DNA of 64,000 bases from Siphonodentalium dalli (taxonomy: Eukaryota; Mollusca; Scaphopoda; Gadilida; Siphonodentaliidae): assembly GCA_032622095.1 (NCBI GenBank), contig CP136061.1, forward strand, positions 191,710,369 through 191,774,368. The letters run 5' to 3'. The notes under the pieces were generated by a model. That model made no database searches and was not told where the DNA came from. It worked only from the letters and a program-made list of their open reading frames with translations. The translations under genes were made by a program, and so were the position numbers. How positions within the stretch are numbered: the first letter of the stretch is position 1; every line of letters starts with the position of its first letter. Positions 1 to 10,576 of this stretch are shown one piece after another.

Positions 1-543
1 ATGTAGCATTTTGTATTGATTTGTATGACAAAGTCAATTAAAATTGATGAAAAATCCCACCACTGGATCTTGGCATAAAGTTTGCTATAGAAGAGTAAGG
101 CTTCGACTAGCACTATACCTGTCTTCAATACATTGTACAGCTTTCCAGAAAACCAGCAAGTACGCACAAAAATGAAACTTGAATAGCAATTTATGTGTAT
201 TTAGTTTGTGAGATCAATATATATTTTTTTATTTAAATGTTTATATATTTAAACAAATGAATGCTAGTGTTATACATCAATATGCAGTTTAATATATCCA
301 TGGAATAGACATTTATATAAAACAGTATTTAAATGATCACATTGTGAGCGAGGAATAGTAATATGCATATGTCGAAAAGATCTAAAGACCTAGCAGATGA
401 ACCAGCAGGGACGGGATGCTGGAAGGGGCAGAAACGTTAGCAACTCCAAAACAAATTAAATATGAAATAGAAGGAGAAAAGGACCAAAAGTGAAATAGAT
501 TCATTCTTCTAGTTTAGCATGAACATGATCAATGATAATGCAA
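1..543. other. AT-rich intronic sequence, no feature seen
   Basis: No coding exon, RNA gene or recognised repeat end was seen in this AT-rich stretch. It is probably part of the intron downstream of the IP3 receptor exon at 13228-13386, because that gene runs on the minus strand. This is inferred from position only. Confidence 0.4.
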
Positions 544-547
544 TTAG

Positions 548-805
548 CCCTTTCTATACTAAATACTCATTGATGAGGAGTTCCCTTAGAAAATGTTCAG
601 ATAATAAGTTCAACAAACGACCATTAATGTTGAGCTTATTATATATACGTTTCCCACCAAAGAATATGATCTTGTGCACTTGTATTATCTTTTCGTGTGT
701 CGATAATCTGCTTTTATTACCTAAACATCCCTCCAGATGAATAATAGACCATTCCAGTGTATACTTTTATAACTGAATGAGATAATATATTTACAAAAGA
801 AAGGG
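548..805. mobile_element. MITE family D, TTAA-type, complete copy
   Basis: The left end CCCTTTCTATACT follows TTAG, and the right end AAAGAAAGGG is followed by TTAA, which fits a TTAA target with one mutated side. The body carries the family marks: an inner inverted segment around AATGTTCAGATAATAAGTTC, then ATGAATAATAGACCATTCCA and TATACTTTTATAACTGAATG. TTAA targets with CCC/GGG ends are typical of piggyBac-type elements. At 258 bp and without transposase it would be non-autonomous. Other copies lie at 9048, 22754 and 39018. Confidence 0.72.
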
Positions 806-1239
806 TTAAACATTTTTCTACTTTTATTCATTGTTTTTCATTTATGCTTGACTTATGAATCTGAATGTTGCCCAGCGTTCTCTGGTAAGATGCCCCCTTG
901 CCTTTGGCTGCTTTTAACTAGTAATATAAGACATAAGAATAAATGACAAATGTATGAGTTCCGTTCCTGGCTCCAGAATACTAAGACATCACTCTTTGAT
1001 TTCATGCCAGCTGATATAGATAGATCTCGCACATTATTTCAATATTCGCTAAATTATACAGTATGTTATTCAACATTATACGACACTTCTATATGCCAAG
1101 AGATGCATCAAAAACAATACTATAACTTTTAGTGATAGAGCAGAGAGCATTCAGTTGATTAATTTCACTGAGATCTGGGAGCGGAGGTCCATCTAAGTTT
1201 CAAGAATCCCCCAGTCTCAGTATATTATTATACCATTAA

Positions 1240-1482
1240 CCCTTTCATGACAGGAGTTGCACTGGTGCAGCATTAAAGACATTCTTTCATATATGTGAGT
1301 CTCCCGACAGGGAGCATCACATATATAAGAGAATCCATGGGCTTACAATGTCAAGGTAAATATTGTTAGACCAATGCATTCTGTTATATATGCGAGGCTC
1401 CCTTTGGGAGACTCGCATATATAAGAGAATGCATTGGCACAGGGTTTTCGTAAAATTTCAGGAAGCTCCAGCCATAGAACGG
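1240..1482 (+). mobile_element. MITE family A, double-hairpin, TTAA-flanked
   Basis: TTAA occurs on both sides (1236-1239 and 1483-1486), with outer ends CCCTTTCATGA and an imperfect match at the right. Inside are two consecutive hairpins, each built from CATTCTCTTATATATGCGAG-like arms around a short CTCCC..GGGAG turn. The segment between them contains GTCAAGGTAAATATTG. This is a piggyBac-like non-autonomous structure. Reading frames here encode only artefactual peptides from the hairpins. Confidence 0.8.
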
Positions 1483-1640
1483 TTAATATTTGTTTAAATT
1501 AATTAATTTCACTGTCAAATGTGAAAGTAGAAACTCATTTTATGTAGGAAAATCTTCTGGCCGATGAAATATATGGTGGTTTGATTTATTTGGATTTATA
1601 GTTGTTTCAGCCGTTTGGCCATATCTCAAGGGACCAGCCT

Positions 1641-2070
1641 CAAGCCTGTAAATAGTGTGTCATTTGTGGAATGAGGTCCTCAAAGGTTGAATTTAGTGAT
1701 GCTATCCACCACAGCAGGCTAGCATCACCATAATCACCATCTAGGGACCTCATTCTGCTTAAGACTCATCTTCTGAGAAATATATATAGTCTAAAATTAA
1801 CATTGTTTTCAGTTACTTTTTCCCTTCTGGGAAGTTTCTATATCCCCTAATTTGGAGACAATAAAATGCATAATCGAAGTGATTAATGGGTGAGCATCAC
1901 CAACTTCAACTGGGGAACTTCAATCTGATCCTAGGTCTCACATAGTTGTTGAGGACTAAGCAGAATGAGGTGAATTTGGTGATGCTAGCCCGCTTTGTGG
2001 GATAGCGTCACTACATTCACCCTCTTGGGACTTCATTCTGCAAATGACAGACACACTATTTGCAGTCTTG
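1641..2070. mobile_element. MITE family C nested in L
   Basis: The element begins CAAGCCTGTAAATAGTGTG and ends with the inverse CACACTATTTGCAGTCTTG. Each end is itself a hairpin made of CAGAATGAGGTCCCCAGAGG-like arms, and the centre holds a TTTCTATATCCCCTAATTTG block. The immediate flanks do not show the 8-bp duplication seen at other C copies. Instead a third CATATCTC lies directly after the right end (2071-2078), which points to a rearranged insertion. Confidence 0.72.
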
Positions 2071-2135
2071 CATATCTCCTGGTACCAGCGAAGAGCTTTC
2101 AAATGGGGAGAAATCAGTTCTCCATGTTTTGAAGA

Positions 2136-2198
2136 GGACTGTTATCGGGGAGAAGTGGACTATTATTAGGGAGAAGTGGACTGTTATTAGGGAGAAGT
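2136..2198 (+). repeat. 21-bp tandem repeat, three units
   Basis: Three adjacent 21-bp units of the form GGACTRTTATYRGGGAGAAGT lie inside the right part of the L element. The related L copy near 48.1 kb shows the same motif in inverse orientation but less regularly, so the array probably expanded after insertion. Confidence 0.75.
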
Positions 2199-2477
2199 TC
2201 AATTAACATCCCAACATCACCCTTCTATGATCAAATAAGTATTATGCAACTCAAGAGCCCATTATAAAACCATTATAGTGAGTAAGAACACCATTATAAT
2301 CTCCTGTTGCGACATATGCAAATTATGCATACTGGTATATGAGGGAGAAGTCACTTCCCCCCTGGAACAAAAATAGAGAGAAGTGGCATATTTTTGGGAG
2401 AAGATGTCTTCCAAATCACACTCTAGACTGGTCTCTGCATATCTCAATGTTTTTTACTAGTGGAGGAAGTATGCGGA

Positions 2478-2923
2478 CAAGCCTGCAAATAGTGTGTCTG
2501 TCATTTGCAGCATGGGGTCCCCAGAGGGTGAATTTAGCTATCCTGCATAGCTGACTAGTGTCACCAAATTCACTTTCTGGGGACTACATTCTGGTAAGGC
2601 CTCAACTGCAATGGGAGACCTGGGATAGGGATTGAAGTTCCCCAGTTTAAGTTGGTGATGTTCACCCATTTATAGTCATCTCCAATTATGCATTTTACCT
2701 TCTACAAATTAGGAGATATAGAAACTTCCCAGAAGGGAAAAATTAACTGAATACTATGTTAATTTGAGACTATATATATTTCCCAGAAGATGAGGCCTAA
2801 GCAGAATGAGGTCCCCCAGAAGGTGAATTTGGTGATTCTATTCCGCTGTGTGGGATAGCATCATTAAATCCACCCTCTGGGGATCTCATTCTGCAAATCA
2901 CAGACACACTATTTGCAGGCTTG
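2478..2923. mobile_element. MITE family C, complete with perfect 8-bp duplication
   Basis: The ends are CAAGCCTGCAAATAGTGTG and its inverse. The flanks are a perfect 8-bp duplication TATGCGGA (2470-2477 and 2924-2931). Both terminal regions fold into their own hairpins (GAGGTCCCCAGAGGGTGAAT type), so the element has a hairpin-centre-hairpin layout. The 8-bp duplication is compatible with hAT or other 8-bp-duplication superfamilies. The terminal bases do not settle which. Confidence 0.85.
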
Positions 2924-2931
2924 TATGCGGA

Positions 2932-3916
2932 GAGGGTTAATTTCACTGAGGAATTAATCCCGTAGATGTAGAAACCATGGTCCCCCAAAAAGCAACCAAC
3001 AAACTTGCACAGACACATAAATCAGATTATTTTCCCATCGTGTGGATCACAATGCTGCGCTTATTGAGATTTGAACCAGTCAGATTTGTCATCACTGAAA
3101 TGGCTCATGTTGTCCTAATGCACCATTCACCTTACAAACTGAGCCCCTTAAATGTGTGGTAAACTGCATACACAGATATAGCACTGCCTCTATTACCTTG
3201 AGAAGATAACCTCAAAATATGTACAAATAATCAAGAAAATTGGAAGAGAAAACATCAAAGCATAATGCACACCTAATTGCTCATTAATAAGTATTCCTCA
3301 AGACCATCATATAATAACCAGACATCAAATGGCAGGTAGAGAACTCCCTTGGTATGCTGTTCCTAATAGCTCATTGCAAGTTATAATATTACAATGTATA
3401 GATAATTGTAAATACTTTTTGAATGAGTTATAAATAAATAATCATTGTCATAGTCATAGTCATAACCAGACATCAAAACTCAATTTGTGAGCATCTGGAT
3501 TACAAGAGATACCTAATGGTTTGTCAATTTCGTCTGGGACCAAAAATAACACTGATTTAGAAGCACAACTGGCATTAATATAATATGTCAATGACACAGC
3601 CAGATTTGAGCATGAAGAGACGAGTATTCTGGAATAATCTGGACTAATTGTTAGACATATTTATATATAATTATAATATGCATTCACATAGGGAGCTCAG
3701 TGGGCTATCTATTGACTGCTCCATTTGGATCTCTGTACCAGGTATTAGAGTCCTCTCGATGGGGAAAACACAGGTGGAATTTCTACCCTTAATATAATCA
3801 ATCATCAGTTGGGATTTTCTCAGACAAAGTGTCATTGTGGGATACCTCAAGTAACCAATTACATTTCCACCTGCCTCTAATTGAATTGAGACTGAAAATT
3901 ATGTAAACAAGACACT
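2932..3916. other. Intronic sequence, no clear feature
   Basis: About 1 kb with no recognised exon or complete repeat. Short open frames (for example 2977-3162) have no family resemblance that I can name. Confidence 0.4.
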
Positions 3917-3924
3917 AAAATTAG

Positions 3925-5058
3925 TAGTGATGCAGACCGGACCACCTTGGGTGGTCCGGTCCACTGCCAAGGCGGTCCAGCCCAGTCCGGTCCAGGCCAT
4001 TCCGGTCTGGTACACATGCCTGGACCGGTCCAAAACAGTCCGGTCCACCTATAATAGGCTATATGTTAATGAATTCTCTGTTTTCTCAAAGTTTTTACTC
4101 TGTATAGTACAAACTACAAGGTTACTGAATTCAGTGCATTGCAATGAGTCCATATATGTTAAAACTTGCTTGCCGATTGTATGCATCATTGTCTGTCTCT
4201 GGTGGGATATACTGGGAACAATGCATGATAATAGTATTTCTAGTAATGCGAATATGCACTTATTAAATGTATTGGACAGATATATAGCTAGGGCCAGAAT
4301 GTGTTATAACCAATCTAACATGGCACTCAACTGATCGTATGCATTATTCGTATCATACTTATTTTCATTAAATTGAAATTTAAACGAAATAACTATACTA
4401 ATGACAATTATACAAATGTGTACTAATATGACTACTACATTAATATTGGAGTCTTGGAGATTGTGATGGCTGATTGTATAGTCCTGACAATTACAGTTAT
4501 ATACCTATTTAAGTACAACTACTATTGGATTAATGTGACTGTCTTGTGTATGTACTATGTAATGTGGTTTGCATGTTTCTTCGATAATTATAACTGTGAA
4601 AAACAATAGAATACTCGATTCGATATCCATCCAAATTGATTAGTTGATGCCATGTTACACTGTTTATGACATATAGTTCCATACTCATTCAGTTGCATGT
4701 TTGTCGCATTGATAGGGTGCTACATAGTGTTGGCCAGTGTTACACTAATATATTATAAGGAAAGTGACATGTACAAAGTACATAGATCTGTACATTGTTT
4801 TCGTGGCATCAAACGTTTAATAGATATTAACCACTTGAATACATCGTTGCTAATTGATATGACGGCAAATACGCAATAATATTCGCGATAGTTTATTATA
4901 ACTGAAGTATAATAGTGGACCGGACCGCATAGTACCGGACCGGCGGCAAAAAGTGGTCCGGTCCGGTCCAGTCCAGTGACACCCGGTCCAGACTGGACCT
5001 CTGTCCACCCCTGGACCGTGGATCGGACCGGTCCAAAGCGGTCTGGTCCACATCACTA
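3925..5058. mobile_element. Non-autonomous hAT element with perfect 8-bp target duplication
   Basis: The left end TAGTGATGCAGACCGGACC and the inverse of the right end, TAGTGATGTGGACCAGACC, are matching terminal inverted repeats. The flanks are a perfect 8-bp direct repeat AAAATTAG (3917-3924 and 5059-5066). Both subterminal regions, roughly the outer 110-140 bp, are packed with GGTCCGGTCC-like boxes in both orientations, while the centre is AT-rich. The 8-bp duplication and terminal TAGTGATG fit the hAT superfamily. Clustered subterminal boxes are known transposase-binding sites in hATs. The 135-codon frame inside (3927-4334) does not look like a transposase, so the element should depend on a relative elsewhere. 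Confidence 0.9.
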
Positions 5059-5156
5059 AAAATTAGTAAACAAAAGCAGTTTTGATATAAGTGACAAGAG
5101 AAAGTTTTAGAATTCATGATTTAGAAGTTGAAGGTGCAAATGCAATTGTGCCCATC

Positions 5157-5391
5157 CAAGCCTTGAAATAGTGTGTCTGTCATTTGTAGAATGAGGTCCC
5201 CAGAGGGTGAATTTAGTGGCTAGCATCACCAAATTCACCCTCTGGGGACATCATTCTGCTTACACCTCAGCAGAATGAGGTTCCCAGAGGGTGAATTTGG
5301 TGATGCCAGCCCGCTATGTGGGGTAGCATCACTAAATTCACCTTCTGGGGACCTCATTCTGCAAATGACAGACACACTATTTCAAGGCTTG
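5157..5391. mobile_element. MITE family C, centre-deleted short copy
   Basis: The ends CAAGCCTTGAAATAGTGTG and its inverse are flanked by a perfect 8-bp duplication TGCCCATC (5149-5156 and 5392-5399). Here the two terminal hairpins sit directly next to each other because the central block of other copies is missing, giving 235 bp. The termini match each other better than they match other copies, so this may be a separate subfamily. Confidence 0.87.
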
Positions 5392-5399
5392 TGCCCATC

Positions 5400-6119
5400 T
5401 GCTGGGAAGGTCTAGCACAATCCCATGTGTAAAAAGATGAGATGGTAAAAGAAAGCAAACCAAAGAAGCGTCATGATATGAAACATTGCATTATGCATAT
5501 TATCACAATCAATTGTATATCTGAACCAATACAAATAAATCACAGACTCGATCACTATATCCTGCATAGTCTGGAATAATTACAATCTGAATTAATTTCC
5601 TCATGCATCTCTTTGGCCAATCGTGGCATGCAGCAGTCTGTGAATGTTCAGGTCAATTTTTTTTCTGGAGATACTGTAGAAATGCTTTCCACTAGCTAGA
5701 ATCAAGTGCAATCCCAACCATACCAGATGCTCATAGGGCTTCACGTTTTTTCGGCATTTAGTCATATCTGTTTTATATCATGCAGTTGGTTTCGAAAAAT
5801 ATGGATTGTTGGTATATCGTGGGTGATGATATTCCAATTTTTTTTTTTTTTTAAATTTAAAACAGACAAAAAGGTCTAAGTTGCAATGTCTTCCTATACA
5901 CAATGAGACAAAGAGACAGATATTTCGGATCAGAAGCTAACTGAATAGTGTCAATGCCTTCATTCATGCAGCTCATGCCACAGTGTGTTGGCATAAGTAA
6001 AATAAACAATTTCAGTGCGTGTACATCAAAGCCATAATCACATGGACCCACAACCCATTCAATCCTGATCAGAGCTCATTGAAATTTGTTTTTACAAGGG
6101 CTATAAATGTGTATACATT
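5400..6119. other. Intronic sequence, no clear feature
   Basis: No exon or recognised repeat was seen. A 12-base T run lies near 5839. Confidence 0.35.
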
Positions 6120-6150
6120 GGGGGGTGGGGGGGGGCGGGTGGGGGGGGGG
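6120..6150 (+). repeat. G-rich run
   Basis: Thirty-one bases of almost pure G, broken by single T and C bases. It has several runs of four or more G and could form a G-quadruplex on this strand. It faces a long C run 174 bp away. Confidence 0.85.
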
Positions 6151-6187
6151 TCAACATGGCTGCTGAATTGTGGGGTTTGTTGACACG

Positions 6188-6220
6188 CAGGTCACACAAT
6201 GTCACAGGTCACACAATGTG
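6188..6220 (+). repeat. Short direct repeat around CAGGTCACACAATGT
   Basis: The 15-bp word CAGGTCACACAATGT occurs twice, 17 bp apart, just after the G-rich run. It has no recognised function. Confidence 0.6.
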
Positions 6221-6322
6221 AGAAAAGTACTACGCTAATAGCGATATAATCGCATATATTCAGAAGATTTTGACAAATCGTATTGAAGTCGTATATACGC
6301 TCAATTCAATAGCTTCTCACAT

Positions 6323-6323
<1 letters not shown>

Positions 6324-6356
<33 letters not shown>
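6324..6356 (+). repeat. Homopolymer run of 33 C
   Basis: Thirty-three uninterrupted C residues, giving a G-quadruplex-capable poly-G on the minus strand, which is the sense strand of the IP3 receptor pre-mRNA. Length is likely variable between individuals and prone to sequencing error. Confidence 0.9.
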
Positions 6357-6357
<1 letters not shown>

Positions 6358-7425
6358 CAAAGGATAGTGTTGAATGGGACGAGACTCGCGCCTGTTATGA
6401 GTATGTATAGGCTTTAGGGGCAATTAATTTGAATAGACCAACGCATTCAGGCTTTGTTTAACTAATTCGGAAGTGTGGATACCACAGGGCCTCCAATTGA
6501 CCAGTTTGATTTTTGAACTTGCATTCAGAAAGTGGAAATATGTGAAATTGCGTAGGATTTTTAACAGTGTTTGAAATTTGAACGTTATTGTTAATTTATT
6601 GATATTGTATATTGTTATGTGTTAAAAGTGCTGATAACTTTGAGTAAAAATAATGTTTATATCGTATTACATCTTGTGCTAATTTATCCCACAATATGTA
6701 GCTAAACTTTTTAAAAAGGTGGCTAACAAAATTGCACAAGTGGCTAAAAAAATGGCTACAAAAATTTTTGGAACCAGGGCGAACACTGTTAGTCAGCAGT
6801 CACATGGATTTACTTCATGGCTGACTTCCATAATTACCATAAGTTGTACTAGTGCCAAGGTTCCAGCAACAATCACATGTAACCAATATACTGCATCCTA
6901 AACATTTTCTATCACTCATCATATGCCCGACAGCCTGCATAAACAACATTATAAGAATATTTTCCTTGGCTGTATCATCAAATTGGATTCTTGTGAAGGA
7001 GCAATCAGTAGCACCTGGTAGGAAACATAGTGGCATTCTGAGGTCACACCAAACTTAGAGTCAGATAAGAGTGCATTCAGGTTACTGATTGCTGTAATAT
7101 TATAAAATGCTTGTTCCAAATGTGAGAGCGAAGATATTGAGAGATCTTTCGAATACAGGCACAAATATTAGGCTCGGAATAAGAACAAGTGTACTGTAAA
7201 GGGTTCACGCTGTTGGTGGGCAATTGACCAATAGCCATTTTTTTTTCTTTTTTTTCAAAAATGGCCAAAACAAATTTCATTTGGTAATTTTTTTTTTACC
7301 CCCAAATGGAGACGGAGATCTAATTCAAACACATTGAATCTATCGACAGTTCTGAAATTAGGCGACGAAACAGTATCGCTGATTGGACAGTCTTGAAGCA
7401 CGTGGGTTTCCTTCTTTGGAAACAT
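6357..7425. other. Intronic sequence with GTGGCTA-rich patch
   Basis: No exon was recognised. Around 6700-6765 the words GTGGCTA and ATGGCTA recur; the same words recur in the insertion at 51097-51590. Short open frames here overlap each other on both strands and look random. Confidence 0.35.
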
Positions 7426-7507
7426 CGTACCATTACATGCTTATAGCAAACGACAGCAAAGCTTCACGTACCATTACATGCTTATAGCAAACGACAGCAA
7501 AGCTTCA
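7426..7507 (+). repeat. 41-bp perfect tandem duplication
   Basis: A 41-bp unit starting CGTACCATTACATGCTTATA is repeated twice head to tail without a mismatch (starts at 7426 and 7467). The identity suggests a recent duplication or, less likely, an assembly artefact. Confidence 0.88.
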
Positions 7508-7785
7508 AATTGCACTGGTTATGTCATTCTTTGTTGATTGAAAGATAAAATTTGTCCCATAATTTGGTGGTACAAAGAAACTGGATGTACCAAATGGATG
7601 GCAAAATACACCCATTAGCCATTTCGAATTGAACTACCACAAAATTCAATAAGAATTTGAACTTATAAAGAATAGTTCGAAAAAGGACTGTAACTCATGT
7701 GAAAATAATTGGACACAAACTTGGCCTATAGTTTTAGCTGGGAAACATCCTGTTGTTGGAAATATATTAATCTGCATGCTATTAA

Positions 7786-8096
7786 CCTTCCATGACTTCC
7801 AGAAATTTTGCGAAAACCCTGTGCCAATGCATTCTCTTATATATACGAGTCTCCCATAGGTAGCCTCGCATATATAAGACAACACATTTGCCTGATAATA
7901 TATATCTTGACCTTGTAAGCCAGTGCATTCTCTATATATGCGAGTCACCCATAGGTAGCCTCGCATATATAAGACAATACATTTGCCTAATAATATATAC
8001 CTTGGCCTTGTAAGCCAGTGCATTCTCTTATATACTAGCATATATAAGAGAATGAACTGGCACAGGGATTTTGATGCTGCTCCCATCATGAAAGGG
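7786..8096 (-). mobile_element. MITE family A with three hairpins
   Basis: TTAA flanks both ends (7782-7785 and 8097-8100). In inverse orientation the ends are CCCTTTCATGATGGGAGC and a GGAAGTCATGGAAGG-type end. Unlike the usual two hairpins it has three successive hairpins, with the linker 'ATAATATATAYCTTG.CCTTGTAAGCC' duplicated. The element is 311 bp against about 245 bp for normal copies. The 147-codon minus-strand frame (8089-7646) is a by-product of these hairpins. Confidence 0.8.
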
Positions 8097-8803
8097 TTAA
8101 CTCATGCATTATTTTTTATCATTTATTTTTCAAATTTGCAAAAAACCGAGAAGGTCGAGTTTGGTCATCCCTACAACTTTTATAACAAGGGTAGAAAGAC
8201 TCTCATAGTTAGCAATAAAGCAATGTTCAAAATTTGAAAATATTGACCTGTGGAGAGATGTATCAGGAATGCAAATGGGAAATAATCGTTGCGAGGAGAT
8301 AAAACAAAAGTAGGCTAAACTATTGCCCCTGGCTGCGGTATAAAATCTGTGCATGCACATGTAGTCTGACAGTCTGCCTTGCCCAGCATCTATCAAAACA
8401 TATGCCCTCGGCTGGATAGGACAATGGAAACTTGGTTAGCAGTTATTTCCAGGGTGACCAATTTGAGTCCGGACATAATATCCGAATAAACAATGAGACA
8501 TTGGCAATTAGCAGATAGTGACAATTAGCCACGGGGGCATGGTAAACTGGTTTAAATATTCATGAGCGCTGTCTGAGACGGGAAGTATTCCCACAGTTGT
8601 CCTACCGCAGACTGTTAAGCCAACTATTAAGACACATCTCTCGTCAGAAAATATATAGTCTGGTCATCGTATTATATACAAAGAATAACGATCCTGTCAC
8701 TTCTATCAGCTTTCTGACCGAACTGTGAGGATGTTAAAACACTTCTCTCTCAATAGGAATTACACCGTATGTTTCCTGAATGGATTCTTTTATATGATTT
8801 TAG

Positions 8804-9047
8804 CCCTCTCTTTACTGAATGGATTCTCCCATTCAGTTATAAAATGTATATTGGAATGGTCTATTATTCATCTAGAGGGATGTTAGGAAATATAAGCAGA
8901 CAGAAGAAAACAAAATTTAAGTGAAATAAGCACTCCCTCATTTGATCGGAAATTGGCAGGAGATTATTGACAAAGTGAGATTCTTTCTTGAAACTATAGT
9001 TGGCAAAAAAAAAATAGTGGAAAAATCCCGTTTGTGTAGATTCTAAA
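8804..9047. mobile_element. MITE family D, partial left half
   Basis: TTAG precedes CCCTCTCTTTACTGAATGG. The sequence then follows the D family through the ATTGGAATGGTCTATTATTC block and the AGCAGACAG block, and loses similarity toward 9000. It abuts the complete D copy that starts at 9048. Confidence 0.6.
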
Positions 9048-9306
9048 CCCTTTACTAAATGCATTATCCTATTCATTTATGTAAAGTATACATTGGAATA
9101 GTCTATTATTCATATGGGGGTGTTCAGGAAATGTAAGCAGACGACAGACAAACAAAACTATAATTCAAATGCAGAATGATTTTTATTTATTGGTGGTAAA
9201 TGTTCAGATAGTAAGTTCAACAAACAGCCTATGAGTGTTTGTTGAACTTATTATCTGAACATTTCTTAAGGGTTCAATGTCAATGAGTATTTAGTAAAGA
9301 AAGGGG
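9048..9306. mobile_element. MITE family D, complete copy
   Basis: It starts CCCTTTACTAAATGC and ends TTTAGTAAAGAAAGGG, with TAAA on both sides (9044-9047 and 9307-9310). That is a four-base duplication, but not the TTAA of the other copies. An internal palindrome runs around AATGTTCAGATAGTAAGTTC. The length of 259 bp agrees with the copy at 548. Confidence 0.75.
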
Positions 9307-9530
9307 TAAAGAAATAGATGGAAACAGGAGGACAGTTGAAAATGCATTAAAACACAAAGTACGAAGGGAGTGAAAGAATCATGCTATATATTCTCATTAT
9401 TGTCACAAGCCAAAGAAAGCCAAGATGGTCGGGTTTAATCGGTCATATGACTGGAATGATCTATTCTTCATTTCCTTAGGTGTTCTGTTCATAAGGCCAA
9501 AGAAAATTAAATGATTGGTTTGGGTTACAA

Positions 9531-10347
9531 GCCGAAAAAAATAGGGTCGGTAGCAGAGCTGTTATGTTTCACGGATTGTCCACAGCATTTTTCCTAGATT
9601 CAGCAAAACCCCACATTCAAAATAAAAAAAAAAAGGTGTTTTTTTTATTTTTCGAATAGGTATTTGCGGGGATTCCCCAAATGACAGGAAATTCCTTATT
9701 TCCGGTACCGTAAATACATACACATAACATTCACAGAATGTTCTGTCTGTAACTTTTGATTGAATACTGATCAGTGATGAACTGTGACTGATATTAATTG
9801 ATTTTCACACTTTGGTGAAGCCACACATATAAAGGGTGTTGTTATAGTATATAATACATATAATCACAAGTGTGCAGCTGTACTGTATTTAAGTTCACTG
9901 ATTAGTGGTTTGCCTTGCGAACGGAATGTGTCCATTTCGTTTGCTGCTAAAACTGTAAGATGGGATATTTTGTACTTTCGGTTTCACGCATACATGTCCG
10001 GTTTTAACCTGTGTTAACCTGGGTTCGTTTTTACTTATTTTAAACAAAGTTTCTGCTTCTTAAAATTTGTTAATAGATGGTGGAGCCTGTGCATTTCTTT
10101 ATTGGGGGTTAAACCATAAGACCATTCCATTTTGTAGTTTATTACGATTTTGTACTTTCGGTTTCGCGCATATCCGGCTGTATCCGGTGGAATTCTGAGT
10201 ATTTTTAACGAAGTGTCTGCTTCTTTCTTTTCAATAAATGGTGGTATCTCCCACTCATAGCAGCTCTATTACAATTAACAAAAGGACATTCATTACCATT
10301 TTATTTAGGTCTATATATTTATAAAATAAACATAAATAGAAACTCAT
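9531..10347 (+). mobile_element. Left part of repeat N, interrupted at 10348
   Basis: The stretch from about 10100 to 10347 recurs in inverse orientation at about 63580-63800. Two diverged ~180-bp tandem units start at TTGTACTTTCGGTTTC (9970 and 10150). The word AAAATAGGGTCGGTAG occurs at 9538-9553 and again at 12777-12792, on either side of the interruption. The superfamily is unknown. The 2-kb element that follows is inserted in this repeat. Confidence 0.6.
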
Positions 10348-10549
10348 AACAAGACAGTCAAAGACTGTGGGGTCGCTCACCAGACTGCAAAGACTGATAA
10401 GACTGGGACTCTGGAGACCACAACAGTCAAAACTTTTCATAATCACTTTAAAAGAATTAGATCTAAACAGGATATGTGGCTAGAGAGGCTTTATGTATGT
10501 AGATCAATGAATATCTACCATTAAATTACCAACTGTACACTACTGATCA

Positions 10550-10576
10550 CCCCCCCCCCCCCCCTCCTCCTCCTCC
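10550..10576 (+). repeat. C run followed by TCC repeats
   Basis: Fifteen C residues followed by four TCC triplets inside the E element. The sister copy near 49165 has only eight C at the same place. Confidence 0.8.

Larger units (their letters stand above)
1628..2437. mobile_element. Family L element carrying a nested family C element
   Basis: The ends are AAGGGACCAGCC on the left and ACTGGTCTCTG on the right. They are flanked by a perfect 8-bp duplication CATATCTC (1620-1627 and 2438-2445). About 380 bp belongs to L; the rest is the C element at 1641-2070. The right part matches, in inverse orientation, the end of the L copy at 47000-48212, including the CTTCTATGATCAAATAAGTA block. The 8-bp duplication suggests a hAT-type element. 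No transposase is present. Confidence 0.7.

Noticed and set aside
1300-1430. Regularly spaced palindromic repeats suggesting a CRISPR-like array
   Set aside because: They are the paired hairpins of TTAA-flanked MITEs in an animal intron, with only one to three units and non-unique linkers.
3927-4334. 135-codon plus-strand open frame
   Set aside because: It starts in the terminal repeats of the hAT element at 3925 and shows no DDE or BED-finger motif. Its first third encodes the GGTCCGGTCC boxes. It is a chance frame.
7646-8089. 147-codon minus-strand open frame, longest in the window
   Set aside because: Most of it translates the hairpin arms of family A. Similar ILLYMR...RIYKRMHW peptides appear wherever the hairpin occurs, on both strands.
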